Source of the DNA: a virus
Strand: one strand, 5' to 3'
IMG/VR virus record: IMGVR_UViG_3300021961_000605
Location: 1 to 24,592 of that record
DNA length: 24,592 nt
Shown here piece after piece: positions 1 through 7,897 of the stretch. A program made the position numbers and the translations under genes. The notes beneath the pieces were generated by a model. It ran no database searches, was not told the origin of the DNA, and worked only from the letters and a program-made list of their open reading frames with translations. How positions within the stretch are numbered: the stretch's first letter is position 1; each line of letters starts with the position of its first letter.

Positions 1-633
1 GAAGGACTTGATGCTGAACAATCTAAATATGTTTTAAACATGGTTATCTCAGCTATCAATTTGGATATTCTTACAGACGAAGACAAAGAAGAAATCACTT
101 CAAAGTTTGAACCTGAAGAAGAGGGTATGGAATCAGAAGTATCTTTAGATATGGAACCTGAAGTTGGTGGTGAAGAAGAAATTTCAATCGGTGATGAAAT
201 TGAAGGACCACTTGGATTTGGTGACATGGAAATGGAAGAAAAGTATCACAAGATTTCTAAACTTTCAAAAGCAAAAGATGCTGTTAGTAGTTTAGGTGAA
301 TTCTTCGAAGATGAGACAAATGCTCATGTAAAAGATATTGTTGATAGTATTTTCTCCGAGTCTAAAGTTGAACGAGTACTTTCAAAATACTTTGAAGTTT
401 CTGCAACTGAAAAAAGATTGAATGAAGAAAAGAGTATTCAAAAGAAAGTAACTTCTAAGAGAATGGAAAATATTAAGTCTATGTGTGAGACTTACGAACA
501 AGAACTTGCATCTGAAAAGTATATTTCAGAAAATGCATCAACAAAATTTTTGGGTAAGACAAACAAAAATAACTTAGTATTTGAATCAAACAATAAACAG
601 GTAAAAATTTCACCTGAAGGTTTGGTACTATGA
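1..633 (+). CDS. Partial acidic protein of unknown function, 5' end outside window
   Basis: The reading frame is open from base 1, where codons for EGLDAEQSKY precede the first ATG at position 40. The window therefore probably cuts the gene, and the ATG at 40 is internal. The visible 210 residues start with a helical stretch, then an acidic Glu/Met/Gly-rich segment (about residues 36-80, counted from base 1), then a Lys/Glu-rich helical part with coiled-coil character (KRLNEEKSIQKKV). I recognise no catalytic motif. The stop overlaps the next gene by 4 nt (ATGA), which suggests translational coupling. Its position directly upstream of the head genes suggests a virion or assembly role, but that is inference only. 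The mix of acidic and helical segments resembles the scaffold protein at 9550 in composition, not in recognisable homology. Confidence 0.75.
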   Translation, partial: EGLDAEQSKYVLNMVISAINLDILTDEDKEEITSKFEPEEEGMESEVSLDMEPEVGGEEEISIGDEIEGPLGFGDMEMEEKYHKISKLSKAKDAVSSLGEFFEDETNAHVKDIVDSIFSESKVERVLSKYFEVSATEKRLNEEKSIQKKVTSKRMENIKSMCETYEQELASEKYISENASTKFLGKTNKNNLVFESNNKQVKISPEGLVL

Positions 634-1040
634 GTCGTTTAGTTTATGTAAACGGATTAGGTCCCAATTACAAGGGAGATAATATCTATGAGTTTATATT
701 TTCTGACGATAATTTGAAAGATGTGTGGGGTGAGAATTGGGAATCAAAACCGGCTCACGGTAAACCATTACCACCCGACTTAGAACATATAGCGAAAGTT
801 GGAGTTTTGAAAAATACTAAAGTCGAATTCGAATTAGTACAAAACTCCGACTTTTTTTCAGTTTTAGACGCTACCGATGATATCATAGCGTTAGCCTGGG
901 AAATTGATGAATACAACGAAAAAGAAAGTAGAGTTGTGTTTAGATTTGGGGATGATGAAAAAGTTGTAAAAGAAAAATTGTACGAAAGAGACCTAATACT
1001 CGAGTTTGAAAAAGAAAAAAAGGTGGTTTATGAAAATTAA
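630..1040 (+). CDS. Hypothetical protein, 136 aa
   Basis: I do not recognise this family. The protein is acidic and probably mixed alpha/beta. The N terminus MSRLVYVNGLGPNYKG is followed by aromatic-rich strands (YEFIFSD, DVWGENW), a Pro-rich turn (GKPLPPDL), and a charged C-terminal helix (LILEFEKEKKVVYEN). There is no signal peptide, membrane segment or Cys cluster. The start is fixed by the ATGA overlap with the upstream gene, and the end overlaps the next gene by 11 nt, so it sits in a tightly packed operon with both neighbours. Compact size and location next to the head module fit a small virion or neck component, but nothing in the sequence proves that. Confidence 0.75.
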   Translation: MSRLVYVNGLGPNYKGDNIYEFIFSDDNLKDVWGENWESKPAHGKPLPPDLEHIAKVGVLKNTKVEFELVQNSDFFSVLDATDDIIALAWEIDEYNEKESRVVFRFGDDEKVVKEKLYERDLILEFEKEKKVVYEN

Positions 1041-1920
1041 TACAAAAGCGTTGGCATTGATTGAGTTTGGTCTAAAATCCAAGACGGTTTCCAATTTGTC
1101 TGAGAGTGAAATAAATACTCTCTACAAAAAACTAATTGTGTTGGAACAAACTAAAATAGGTGATTCTTTAGAGACAATAAACACTCAAATAAATCAAACA
1201 ACTGGTGCAATTCAAGACTTAAAAGGTGAACTTGAAAATTTGTCAAAAGAAATGAGCGAAGACGATGTCGCGGCCGACATTGATTTTGACTTGACAGGTA
1301 TTTCGCAAGATAAACACCAATCAATGGGTGATGACGGTATGGATGATGATTCTAACCCTAAAAGTACGGCTCATAGTGAAGAAGGTCAGACTGAAAGTGA
1401 AATAAAAGAAAAATTTGCATCTAAAGCTCAAGCAAGATATTTTTACGCAATGGCTGACAAACCTGGTAAGAAAGGTGAGAAGTTCAAAAAATACGCCAAA
1501 GAATTTACCAAAGATACTGAAAAGAAAGGAGGTTTTAAGAAACTACCTGAGAAAGTTAATGAAGAAAGTATTAGGTTTATCCAAGAAAATATACTATCTT
1601 TGTTGGACAAACACCTACCAAAGAAGATGAGTAAGAAAGATATTTTGGAAAACGACACCAAAACAGCTCCTGATAGAACTAAGACAAAGCCTACCACAAA
1701 GCCAGGTAAGTCTAATCCCTTCAAACCACAACCAGGTCAACAACCTAAACCAAAGGCGGGTGATACTAAAACTGCACCCGATAGAACTAAGACAAAACCT
1801 ACTACAAAGCCTGGTAAGTCTAATCCCTTCAAACCACAACCAGGTCAACAACCTAAGCCAAAGGCAAAACTACCTGAATTCCTTAAGTTTAAAAATATTT
1901 TCAAAAATGGAGAGAAATAA
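1030..1920 (+). CDS. Hypothetical protein with KAQ motif and tandem Pro/Lys-rich repeats
   Basis: I prefer the ATG at 1030 to the in-frame ATG at 1006. It gives an 11-nt overlap with the previous gene and has AGGTGG just upstream. The 296-residue product has four parts. The N-terminal helix contains LSESEINTLYKKL. Next comes a coiled-coil/acidic segment (residues 30-120) with many Asp/Gly. A basic block around residues 127-160 carries SKAQARYFYAMADKPGKK, a type of Lys/Ala/Gln motif found in small phage proteins. The C-terminal tail holds two copies of a 36-residue Pro/Lys/Thr repeat. No enzyme motif is visible. The Pro-rich tail looks disordered and could be a linker or an interaction arm on a virion protein. 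The N-terminal LSESE motif resembles LTESE at the N terminus of the protein at 14256-14726. Function is unknown. Confidence 0.7.
   Translation: MKINTKALALIEFGLKSKTVSNLSESEINTLYKKLIVLEQTKIGDSLETINTQINQTTGAIQDLKGELENLSKEMSEDDVAADIDFDLTGISQDKHQSMGDDGMDDDSNPKSTAHSEEGQTESEIKEKFASKAQARYFYAMADKPGKKGEKFKKYAKEFTKDTEKKGGFKKLPEKVNEESIRFIQENILSLLDKHLPKKMSKKDILENDTKTAPDRTKTKPTTKPGKSNPFKPQPGQQPKPKAGDTKTAPDRTKTKPTTKPGKSNPFKPQPGQQPKPKAKLPEFLKFKNIFKNGEK
1654..1869 (+). repeat. Two tandem 108-bp in-frame repeats
   Basis: Copy 1 (1654-1761) and copy 2 (1762-1869) are directly adjacent and nearly identical at DNA level. They differ mainly at third codon positions, apart from the final codon. Each encodes 36 residues beginning DTKTAPDRTK and ending PGQQPKPKA. 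The in-frame period and the synonymous pattern show a duplication that has been kept as protein. Confidence 0.92.
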
Positions 1921-3229
1921 AAAAATAGAAAAAATTATGTCAACCATGTTAGTTGAGGCGTTGAAAGAGAAAAAAAAGAATCTTTCCGAACAGTCAGGTG
2001 ATGATGGTAGCGAAATGGACCCATCTTTGAGAGCCAAAATTGAACGTGGTGATACACCATATAAAGAAAACCCTGCTCTACCTGATAGAGATAGAGATGG
2101 ATTACCTGACAGATTTGAAAAAATTGTTGCGACAAAAAGATTTAATGACGTAGTTAGAAAAGTTAATCGTTATACAGGTGCTTCAAATATTAGACCTATG
2201 TCTAATCAATTACAGATGTTGACGATGTCTATGATGAGTGCTTATCAACAAGTTGTGTCTATTGAAAGAAATAATAAAGAATATTTGGAGAATTTAGCCA
2301 TTGATTTGGTAATGAAAGAATTTGGTATTACACCAGATATGGTTCAGTTTGATGCCAAATTAGTGTCACCAGGTTCTATAGATACATCTAAGATGAGTCT
2401 GAATCCTGAGAAATACGATGAGGAGGAGATTGAAAAAACATTTTCAAATGTAAGTCCTGAAGAAGCTGAAAATGATTTAGAACAATTCGTTGATGTATTT
2501 GAAAAGTTCAATGATGAAGTTGCTAAAAGACGTGTAATAAATGCGTTGATTCAAGGCTCGTCTAAAAAAGGACACTACATGTTTGAGTTACTTCCTGACG
2601 AGTTGGAAGCTATCAACCCTAACTTAATGAATTTGTATGGTGTTATGATGTCAGTAAACGACTTGTTATATTGGATGTTTCCTGACGAGCAAATGTTGTC
2701 ACAAATGTCGGCAACAGGATTGGCAGGTTCTGAAGAAATTAATATTGAGACTGACCCACCAACAGTTATTGCAAGAGCGGCGTTCTTTCCTGCATTAGTA
2801 CACGAATTAATCAAAGGTGTTATGGAGTTGTTGGGTGCCAGCGGACTTCCAACTGACCCTGAAAAAACCAAATTGGTTGTTGGTCAAGCCGACACATTGA
2901 AAGCAGAGATATGGGATTTGAGATTTGGACCTGTATTTTGGGAGAAGTTCATTGAAGCATATCCTGATGAGTTATTTGAGGATGATATGAAACTAATTCA
3001 ATCGTACCTATTCACAAAATTCTCAAGACTTTCAATGGAAGAGTTCAAAACTCTAACAAGAGCAATTTTATCTGGTAACCCAAAAGGAAAACAAATTCTA
3101 CAAAGAATGGTCGATGAGATTGTAAAACAATTACAAGAAGAGGAATACGAACAAAAAATGTATAAAGATGATGATGAGGACGACGGTCCGGATTTATCAT
3201 TCTTGAGTGATTTAGGTATCGATATCTAA
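1907..3229 (+). CDS. Hypothetical 440-aa protein with DxDxDG calcium-type motif
   Basis: The frame is open back to 1760, but starting there would overlap the upstream gene by 160 nt, so I place the start at ATG 1907 (MERNKKIEKI), with ATG 1937 as an alternative. Around residues 45-65 the protein has PDRDRDGLPDRFE, a thrombospondin type 3-like Asp-rich loop that often binds calcium. The rest is mainly helical and rich in Met/Leu/Glu, with a hydrophobic stretch (PTVIARAAFFPALVHELIKGVMELLGASGLP, positions about 2758-2850) and an acidic tail (DDDEDDGPDL). A strong terminator follows directly. It is the last gene of the first operon, just before the terminase. A head-completion, neck or internal virion role is possible, but I recognise no family. 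Confidence 0.8.
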   Translation: MERNKKIEKIMSTMLVEALKEKKKNLSEQSGDDGSEMDPSLRAKIERGDTPYKENPALPDRDRDGLPDRFEKIVATKRFNDVVRKVNRYTGASNIRPMSNQLQMLTMSMMSAYQQVVSIERNNKEYLENLAIDLVMKEFGITPDMVQFDAKLVSPGSIDTSKMSLNPEKYDEEEIEKTFSNVSPEEAENDLEQFVDVFEKFNDEVAKRRVINALIQGSSKKGHYMFELLPDELEAINPNLMNLYGVMMSVNDLLYWMFPDEQMLSQMSATGLAGSEEINIETDPPTVIARAAFFPALVHELIKGVMELLGASGLPTDPEKTKLVVGQADTLKAEIWDLRFGPVFWEKFIEAYPDELFEDDMKLIQSYLFTKFSRLSMEEFKTLTRAILSGNPKGKQILQRMVDEIVKQLQEEEYEQKMYKDDDEDDGPDLSFLSDLGIDI

Positions 3230-3238
3230 TAAACAACT

Positions 3239-3270
3239 AACCCTATACTTATTGTTATAGGGTTTTTTTT
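3239..3270 (+). terminator. Intrinsic terminator upstream of the terminase gene
   Basis: A perfect 9-bp stem (AACCCTATA at 3239-3247 with TATAGGGTT at 3256-3264) encloses an 8-nt loop. The stem runs into an uninterrupted T tract (3263-3270). The ATG of the terminase gene begins at the very next base, 3271. Confidence 0.92.
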
Positions 3271-5031
3271 ATGTCAATTACAAAAGAACAAGTACTGTTA
3301 GAATATGCGAAGTGTATGAAAAACACTCCGTACGCAATGCGTTCGTATTTGCAAACGTACGACAATACACAATCCAAATATGTTCCATTAGACTTATTTG
3401 AAGACCAAAATACCTTGGTGATGGATTATGATACTTACAATGAAAATATTGCATTGAAGTATCGTCAGGCGGGTGTATCAACTGTAACCGCAGCATGGGC
3501 GTCAAAAAAGATTGCATTTGCCAATAAGAATAAACCTGAGAAGGTTCTTATCATTGCAAACAAATTAGATACCGCAGTTGAATTTGCAAATAAAATCCGT
3601 GGGTTTTTAGGTCAATGGCCATCATGGGTTGGTATCGACTTTACACCTGAAAAAAACGCAGCAAGACACTTCAAAATGAGTAATGGGTGTGAGGTAAAAG
3701 CGGTTGCAACATCAAAAGATGCACTTCGTGGTTATACCCCAACCACACTTATATTTGACGAGGCTGCTTATATTGATGCCGATGAAGATTTCTGGGCTGC
3801 CTGTATGGCGTCACTATCTACTGGTGGTAAAGTTATAGTTATCTCAACACCAAACGGTTACGATAGAATTTATTACGAAATCTACGACCAAGCTCTAAGA
3901 GGTATGAACACTTTCAAGGTGACCGAGATGTATTGGTACAGAGACCCCCGTTATACTAAAGATTTATTTTTGATAAAAACGGATGATATGATTCACTATC
4001 TATTGAACAAAGAGGAATATACTGAGGACGATATTATTGACCTATCAGATAAGAGTCCAAGAGATAGAGATTTCAAACTAATTAGGAAACTCATGGATGG
4101 GGGATACAAACCGTGTTCTTCATGGTTTGAGGCGATGGTAAAAAAGTTGAAGTACGACAAACGAAAAGTTTCTCAGGAATTGGAGTGTAATTTCTTGGGT
4201 TCGGGTGATAACGTATTTGACTCAAACCTACTTCACTCTATCAAAGAGAATATGTTGTGTGAACCACAAGCCAAGATGATTGGAAACTCTTTATGGATTT
4301 GGAAAGAGCCTGAAATTGGTCACAAATACATTATGGGTGTAGACGTTTCTCGTGGTGACTCTGAAGACTTTTCATCATTTGAAATTGTTGACTTTGATAC
4401 AAGAGAACAAGTTGCCGAGTATGTTGGAAAAATACCACCAGATACTTTGGCTGAAATTGCATATAAATGGGCGAATATGTATTCGTGTTTTGTTGTTATT
4501 GATATCACGGGTGGAATGGGTGTGAATACCTCAAGAAAGATGCAAGAACTTGGATATAAAAATTTATATATAGATGGGGTGGACCACGGTAATATGTGGA
4601 AGTATGACCCTAAAGCTCAAGACAAAATTCCCGGATTGAACTTTAATAATAAACGAGTTCAAATTATTGCCGAATTAGAAGAACAACTAAGACACGGATT
4701 CAAGATTTATAGTAACCGTTTAATGAACGAAATGAATACGTTCATTTATTTGAATGGAAGACCTGACCACCAAAAAGGACATCACGACGATTTGATTATG
4801 TCTTTAGCAATGGCAATATATGTTGGTCAGAATTCATTCTCTAAGTTAGAGAGGGTAACTGAACAAACAAAAGTATTGTTGGACTCTTGGCAAGTGAATA
4901 CAAACAATACTAATAAATCTATCTCACAATACCTAAATCCAGTACTTCCGTTGAATCCTGCGGATTCTATGAGACAAAATCAAATATCAAAGGAAGAATA
5001 TATGAAACATTCATGGTTATTTGGAAAATGA
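3271..5031 (+). CDS. Terminase large subunit (T4 gp17-like)
   Basis: ATP-driven DNA packaging motor and headful nuclease. In the ATPase domain, KYRQAGVST (residues 63-71) is a deviant Walker A in which the Lys stands at the start and the GKT lysine is Val. LIFDE (160-164) is Walker B with the catalytic Glu, and ISTPNG (191-196) is the coupling motif. In the RNase H-like nuclease domain, GVDVSRGDSED gives Asp358, VVIDITGGMG gives Asp411, and GHHDDLIMSLAMA gives Asp506/507, the three expected acidic positions. The length of 586 aa is close to T4 gp17 (610 aa). The start follows immediately after a terminator T tract, with no Shine-Dalgarno sequence. The next start, Met16, would remove a plausible N-terminal helix, so I keep 3271. 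The portal gene lies 38 nt downstream, as expected for a packaging pair. Confidence 0.96.
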   Translation: MSITKEQVLLEYAKCMKNTPYAMRSYLQTYDNTQSKYVPLDLFEDQNTLVMDYDTYNENIALKYRQAGVSTVTAAWASKKIAFANKNKPEKVLIIANKLDTAVEFANKIRGFLGQWPSWVGIDFTPEKNAARHFKMSNGCEVKAVATSKDALRGYTPTTLIFDEAAYIDADEDFWAACMASLSTGGKVIVISTPNGYDRIYYEIYDQALRGMNTFKVTEMYWYRDPRYTKDLFLIKTDDMIHYLLNKEEYTEDDIIDLSDKSPRDRDFKLIRKLMDGGYKPCSSWFEAMVKKLKYDKRKVSQELECNFLGSGDNVFDSNLLHSIKENMLCEPQAKMIGNSLWIWKEPEIGHKYIMGVDVSRGDSEDFSSFEIVDFDTREQVAEYVGKIPPDTLAEIAYKWANMYSCFVVIDITGGMGVNTSRKMQELGYKNLYIDGVDHGNMWKYDPKAQDKIPGLNFNNKRVQIIAELEEQLRHGFKIYSNRLMNEMNTFIYLNGRPDHQKGHHDDLIMSLAMAIYVGQNSFSKLERVTEQTKVLLDSWQVNTNNTNKSISQYLNPVLPLNPADSMRQNQISKEEYMKHSWLFGK

Positions 5032-5033
5032 GG

Positions 5034-5041
5034 TATTTATA
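5034..5041 (+). promoter_or_regulatory. Putative late promoter element TATTTATA before portal gene
   Basis: TATTTATA lies in the 38-nt gap between the terminase stop and the portal start, 28 nt before the ATG. The same octamer or TATTTATT recurs before other genes in this window with the same orientation relative to the gene. Assignment to the phage sigma factor is inference. Confidence 0.4.
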
Positions 5042-5069
5042 TAATTGAATACTTGATTAGAATTACGTT

Positions 5070-6929
5070 ATGTCGGAAAAACAAACAGTTTGGCAACGAT
5101 TATCACAAACCTTTGGTCCTAATTCATTATTAGGACAGGATTATCCTACGTATAAGTTTGATAAGCAAGAACTACTACGCACACAGGATAAAGCTGCCTA
5201 CGAAAAAGAAAAATTACAAGCACAACAGACGTATTATTTGGCGTCTAATTGGGCTAAAATTGAAAACAACTTATATACCCAAGCTGTTTATTATGAACCA
5301 ACAAGACTTGCTAGTTTCTATGATTATGAATCAATGGAGTATACTCCTGAGATATCTGCAGCGTTGGACATATATGCCGAAGAATCTACAACACCAGACC
5401 AAAATGGTTTCATGTTACAGATTTATTCTGAATCAAAAAGAATAAAAAGTATTTTAGCGGACTTATTCAACAATAAGTTGGATGTAAATACTAATTTACC
5501 GATGTGGACACGTAACACGTGTAAATTTGGTGATAACTTTGTTTATTTGAAGTTGGACCCTGAGAAGGGTGTTGTTGGTTGTTTCCAATTACCAAACATT
5601 TCAATTGAACGTGTTGAAGGTGGTATGTTGGGTGACAGACAACTCAACGCCACAACGTCAGATATTACCGAATCTAAACCAATGAAATTTAAGTGGAAAG
5701 ATAAAAACATGGAGTTTAATTCATGGGAAATAGCTCACTTTAGATTATTGGGTGATGATAGAAAGTTACCATACGGTACTTCTATGTTAGAAAAAGCCAG
5801 ACGTATTTGGAAACAATTATTATTATCAGAAGACGCGATGTTGATTTATCGTACATCGCGTGCACCTGAAAGAAGAGTATTCAAAGTCTTTGTTGGTAAC
5901 ATGGACGACCAAGATGTTGAACCATATGTACAAAGAGTTGCCAATAAGTTCAAAAGAGACCAAGTTGTTGATAACGCAACAGGAAACGTAGATTTGAGAT
6001 TCAACCAAATGGCTGTTGACCAAGATTATTTTATTCCTGTTCGTGACCCAGCAGCACCAAGTCCAATTGAAACATTACCAGGTGCAACAAACTTATCTGA
6101 GATTGCCGATATTGAGTATATTCAAAAGAAGTTATTGACTGCACTTAGAGTACCAAAAACTTTCTTAGGTTTTGAAGAAGTTGTTGGTGATGGTAAAAAT
6201 CTTTCATTACAGGATATAAGATTTGCAAGAACTATCAACAGAATTCAAAAGTCGATGATTCAAGAACTTAACAAAATTGCTATAATACATTTGTTTTTGT
6301 TAGGTTTTGAAGATGAGTTATCAAACTTTACTTTAGGTCTTTCAAACCCATCAACGCAGGCCGACTTGTTAAAAATTGACATTTGGAAAGAAAAAATCCA
6401 ATTGTATAGAGATGCAGTTTCTGACCCTGGTAACGGAATTCAACCTGTATCATCTACATGGGCTAAGAAACATATTCTTGGTTTCTCTGATGAAGAAATT
6501 AGATTGGATTTACAACAACAAAGGATTGAAAAGGCAGTTTCAGCTGAATTACAAACAACAGCTGAGGTTATTAGAAAAACAGGTGTGTTTGACAATATTG
6601 ACAAATTATATGGTGGTGGAGCATCAGGTACGACAACTCCTGATTCATCAACAATGGATGTTGGTGGTGACTTTGGTGGTGGTGGATTACCTGAACCATC
6701 AATAGAACCTGAAGCACCGTTGGGTGGTGAAGAAGCACCGCCAGCACCTGAAATAGGTGGTGCTCCTGAAATACCCGCACCTGAGGTACAACCTGAATCT
6801 CAAAAACTTGACTTGAATATATTAATTGAGAATGATTTAATCAAAGGTAAAAATTATTTAGATTTATCAAAAGGAAGTCAATCTTTGGGTGATATGGAAA
6901 AAGAATTGAGAAATATACTAAGGTCATAA
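5070..6929 (+). CDS. Portal vertex protein (T4 gp20-like)
   Basis: Forms the dodecameric ring at the head vertex through which DNA enters and leaves, and docks terminase and neck. The family is recognised from the central and C-terminal core: PEISAALDIYAEEST (about residues 93-107), a wing/stem region with APERRVFKVFVGNMD, and KTFLGFEEVVGDGKNLSLQDIRFARTI around residues 365-392, which is typical of T4-like portals. At 619 aa it exceeds T4 gp20 (524 aa). The extra length is mostly a Gly/Pro/Glu-rich, probably disordered segment (about residues 515-578), followed by a short conserved-looking helix ending GDMEKELRNILRS. The gene lies 38 nt after the terminase and just before a helical protein and the protease, as in T4. 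No Shine-Dalgarno sequence precedes the ATG. Confidence 0.95.
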   Translation: MSEKQTVWQRLSQTFGPNSLLGQDYPTYKFDKQELLRTQDKAAYEKEKLQAQQTYYLASNWAKIENNLYTQAVYYEPTRLASFYDYESMEYTPEISAALDIYAEESTTPDQNGFMLQIYSESKRIKSILADLFNNKLDVNTNLPMWTRNTCKFGDNFVYLKLDPEKGVVGCFQLPNISIERVEGGMLGDRQLNATTSDITESKPMKFKWKDKNMEFNSWEIAHFRLLGDDRKLPYGTSMLEKARRIWKQLLLSEDAMLIYRTSRAPERRVFKVFVGNMDDQDVEPYVQRVANKFKRDQVVDNATGNVDLRFNQMAVDQDYFIPVRDPAAPSPIETLPGATNLSEIADIEYIQKKLLTALRVPKTFLGFEEVVGDGKNLSLQDIRFARTINRIQKSMIQELNKIAIIHLFLLGFEDELSNFTLGLSNPSTQADLLKIDIWKEKIQLYRDAVSDPGNGIQPVSSTWAKKHILGFSDEEIRLDLQQQRIEKAVSAELQTTAEVIRKTGVFDNIDKLYGGGASGTTTPDSSTMDVGGDFGGGGLPEPSIEPEAPLGGEEAPPAPEIGGAPEIPAPEVQPESQKLDLNILIENDLIKGKNYLDLSKGSQSLGDMEKELRNILRS

Positions 6930-6937
6930 TATTTATA
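6930..6937 (+). promoter_or_regulatory. Putative late promoter element TATTTATA
   Basis: TATTTATA starts directly after the portal stop codon and 12 nt before the next ATG at 6950. It is one of several copies in intergenic gaps. Use as a promoter is inferred from position and repetition only. Confidence 0.4.
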
Positions 6938-6949
6938 AAATAAAATACT

Positions 6950-7645
6950 ATGACTTTAGGTAACATTATATCAAGAATCAATAAGAAATTAGTTGAGTCG
7001 TACACACAAGATTCAATTAAAAAAGAAATAAAAACATTCTCTAAATTAGTGTTGGAGAATAAAAGTTTTTCTAAAATTTATTCAATTTATTCTGATTTAT
7101 CTCAAAATTTGGGATTATCTAAAGAAGACTCTATTGAGTATGTCAATGAAGGTGTAAGGATTATTAATTCACATAAAAATAACAATTTTACTGAAATTGA
7201 TAAGTGGATTAAAAATGTTGTTTGTGAGAATGATTATTCTGATATTGATAACTTAGTATACAGTGCCGACTTAAAAAAAGTGGTTGATTCTAAAAAGAAA
7301 TTATCTGAATCACTTCAAAAACAGAAAACAATTTTTGAAGGTGTTAGATTACCATTATCTACAATGGTACAGGTTGCAAACAAACAAATTGAATCATTCG
7401 TTGAAACTTTATCTGAAAGTGAAAGAAAAGAATTCGTTGAATTATTGTCTAAGGATGAAACAAGTTTGAATGAGGATTTCAATGGTCTTAAAGAAAAAAC
7501 TATCGAGAAACTACAAGAGATGAAAAACACTGTTGAGGATTCTGAAGTTAAAAACAAAATTCAAGAAACTATCAATAAAGTAGAAAAAGAGGTTAGTGGT
7601 AGAATTGAGTTTGTAAAAATGAAACAATTATTGGAATCTTTATAA
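6950..7645 (+). CDS. Helical protein between portal and protease, possible prohead core component
   Basis: I find no family motif. The 231-residue protein is almost wholly helical and Lys/Glu/Ser-rich. An N-terminal helix (MTLGNIISRINKKLVES) is followed by further amphipathic helices and a long C-terminal coiled-coil-like segment (about residues 160-231). In T4 the slot between genes 20 and 21 is held by small prohead core proteins (67 and 68), so a core role is a reasonable positional guess. No membrane segment or Cys cluster is present. The stop lies in the palindrome TTATAA, which also supplies the stop of the convergent bS21 gene, giving a 6-nt tail-to-tail overlap. A TATTTATA element lies 12 nt before the start. 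Confidence 0.8.
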   Translation: MTLGNIISRINKKLVESYTQDSIKKEIKTFSKLVLENKSFSKIYSIYSDLSQNLGLSKEDSIEYVNEGVRIINSHKNNNFTEIDKWIKNVVCENDYSDIDNLVYSADLKKVVDSKKKLSESLQKQKTIFEGVRLPLSTMVQVANKQIESFVETLSESERKEFVELLSKDETSLNEDFNGLKEKTIEKLQEMKNTVEDSEVKNKIQETINKVEKEVSGRIEFVKMKQLLESL

Positions 7646-7834
7646 TTGTTCCTTATCTTTTACTGATTGAATATATTGAGCTTTCTTTATTTGCTCACGT
7701 CTTGTAACAGACTTCTTTTTGAATTCTTTACGTTCGATTAAAATGTTGTTCTGTTTGGTCTTTATAACTTTACCCTTTAATTCTTTTAGGGCTCTTTCAA
7801 TTCCTTGAGGACCATGAACTTTTACTATCAACAT
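7640..7834 (-). CDS. rpsU: Phage-encoded ribosomal protein bS21
   Basis: Small-subunit ribosomal protein located near the mRNA exit side and the 3' end of 16S rRNA. The 64-residue sequence matches the family along its length: MLIVKVHGPQGIERALKELK, then a basic middle, then the C-terminal RREQIKKAQYIQ, which closely resembles the RAEIQKAQYIQ type of Bacteroidota bS21. I start at ATG 7834. An upstream in-frame TTG at 7843 would add three residues that fit the family worse. No Shine-Dalgarno sequence precedes the start. It is the only minus-strand gene in the head module, transcribed towards the 6950 gene and divergent from the gene at 7966. Viral bS21 genes are known in other phages and may replace host bS21 on ribosomes to favour phage mRNAs; that role is inference here. 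Confidence 0.9.
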   Translation of the reverse strand: MLIVKVHGPQGIERALKELKGKVIKTKQNNILIERKEFKKKSVTRREQIKKAQYIQSVKDKEQL

Positions 7835-7849
7835 ATAATACAAATATCT

Positions 7850-7857
7850 AATAAATA
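7850..7857 (-). promoter_or_regulatory. Putative late promoter element TATTTATT before rpsU
   Basis: On the minus strand TATTTATT lies 15 nt before the bS21 ATG. It matches the motif seen before several structural genes, with one change in the last base. Confidence 0.3.
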
Positions 7858-7897
7858 TAAAAAATATCTATACATTATATCAATATTCATATTTTTT

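Noticed and set aside
1760-1906. Upstream extension of the 1907 gene to ATG 1760
   Set aside because: It would overlap the previous gene by 160 nt and translate the Pro-rich repeat out of frame. The ATG at 1907 gives a short, normal overlap.
7835-7843. TTG start for bS21 at 7843
   Set aside because: The ATG at 7834 gives the usual bS21 N terminus MLIVKV. The extra three residues have no counterpart in the family.
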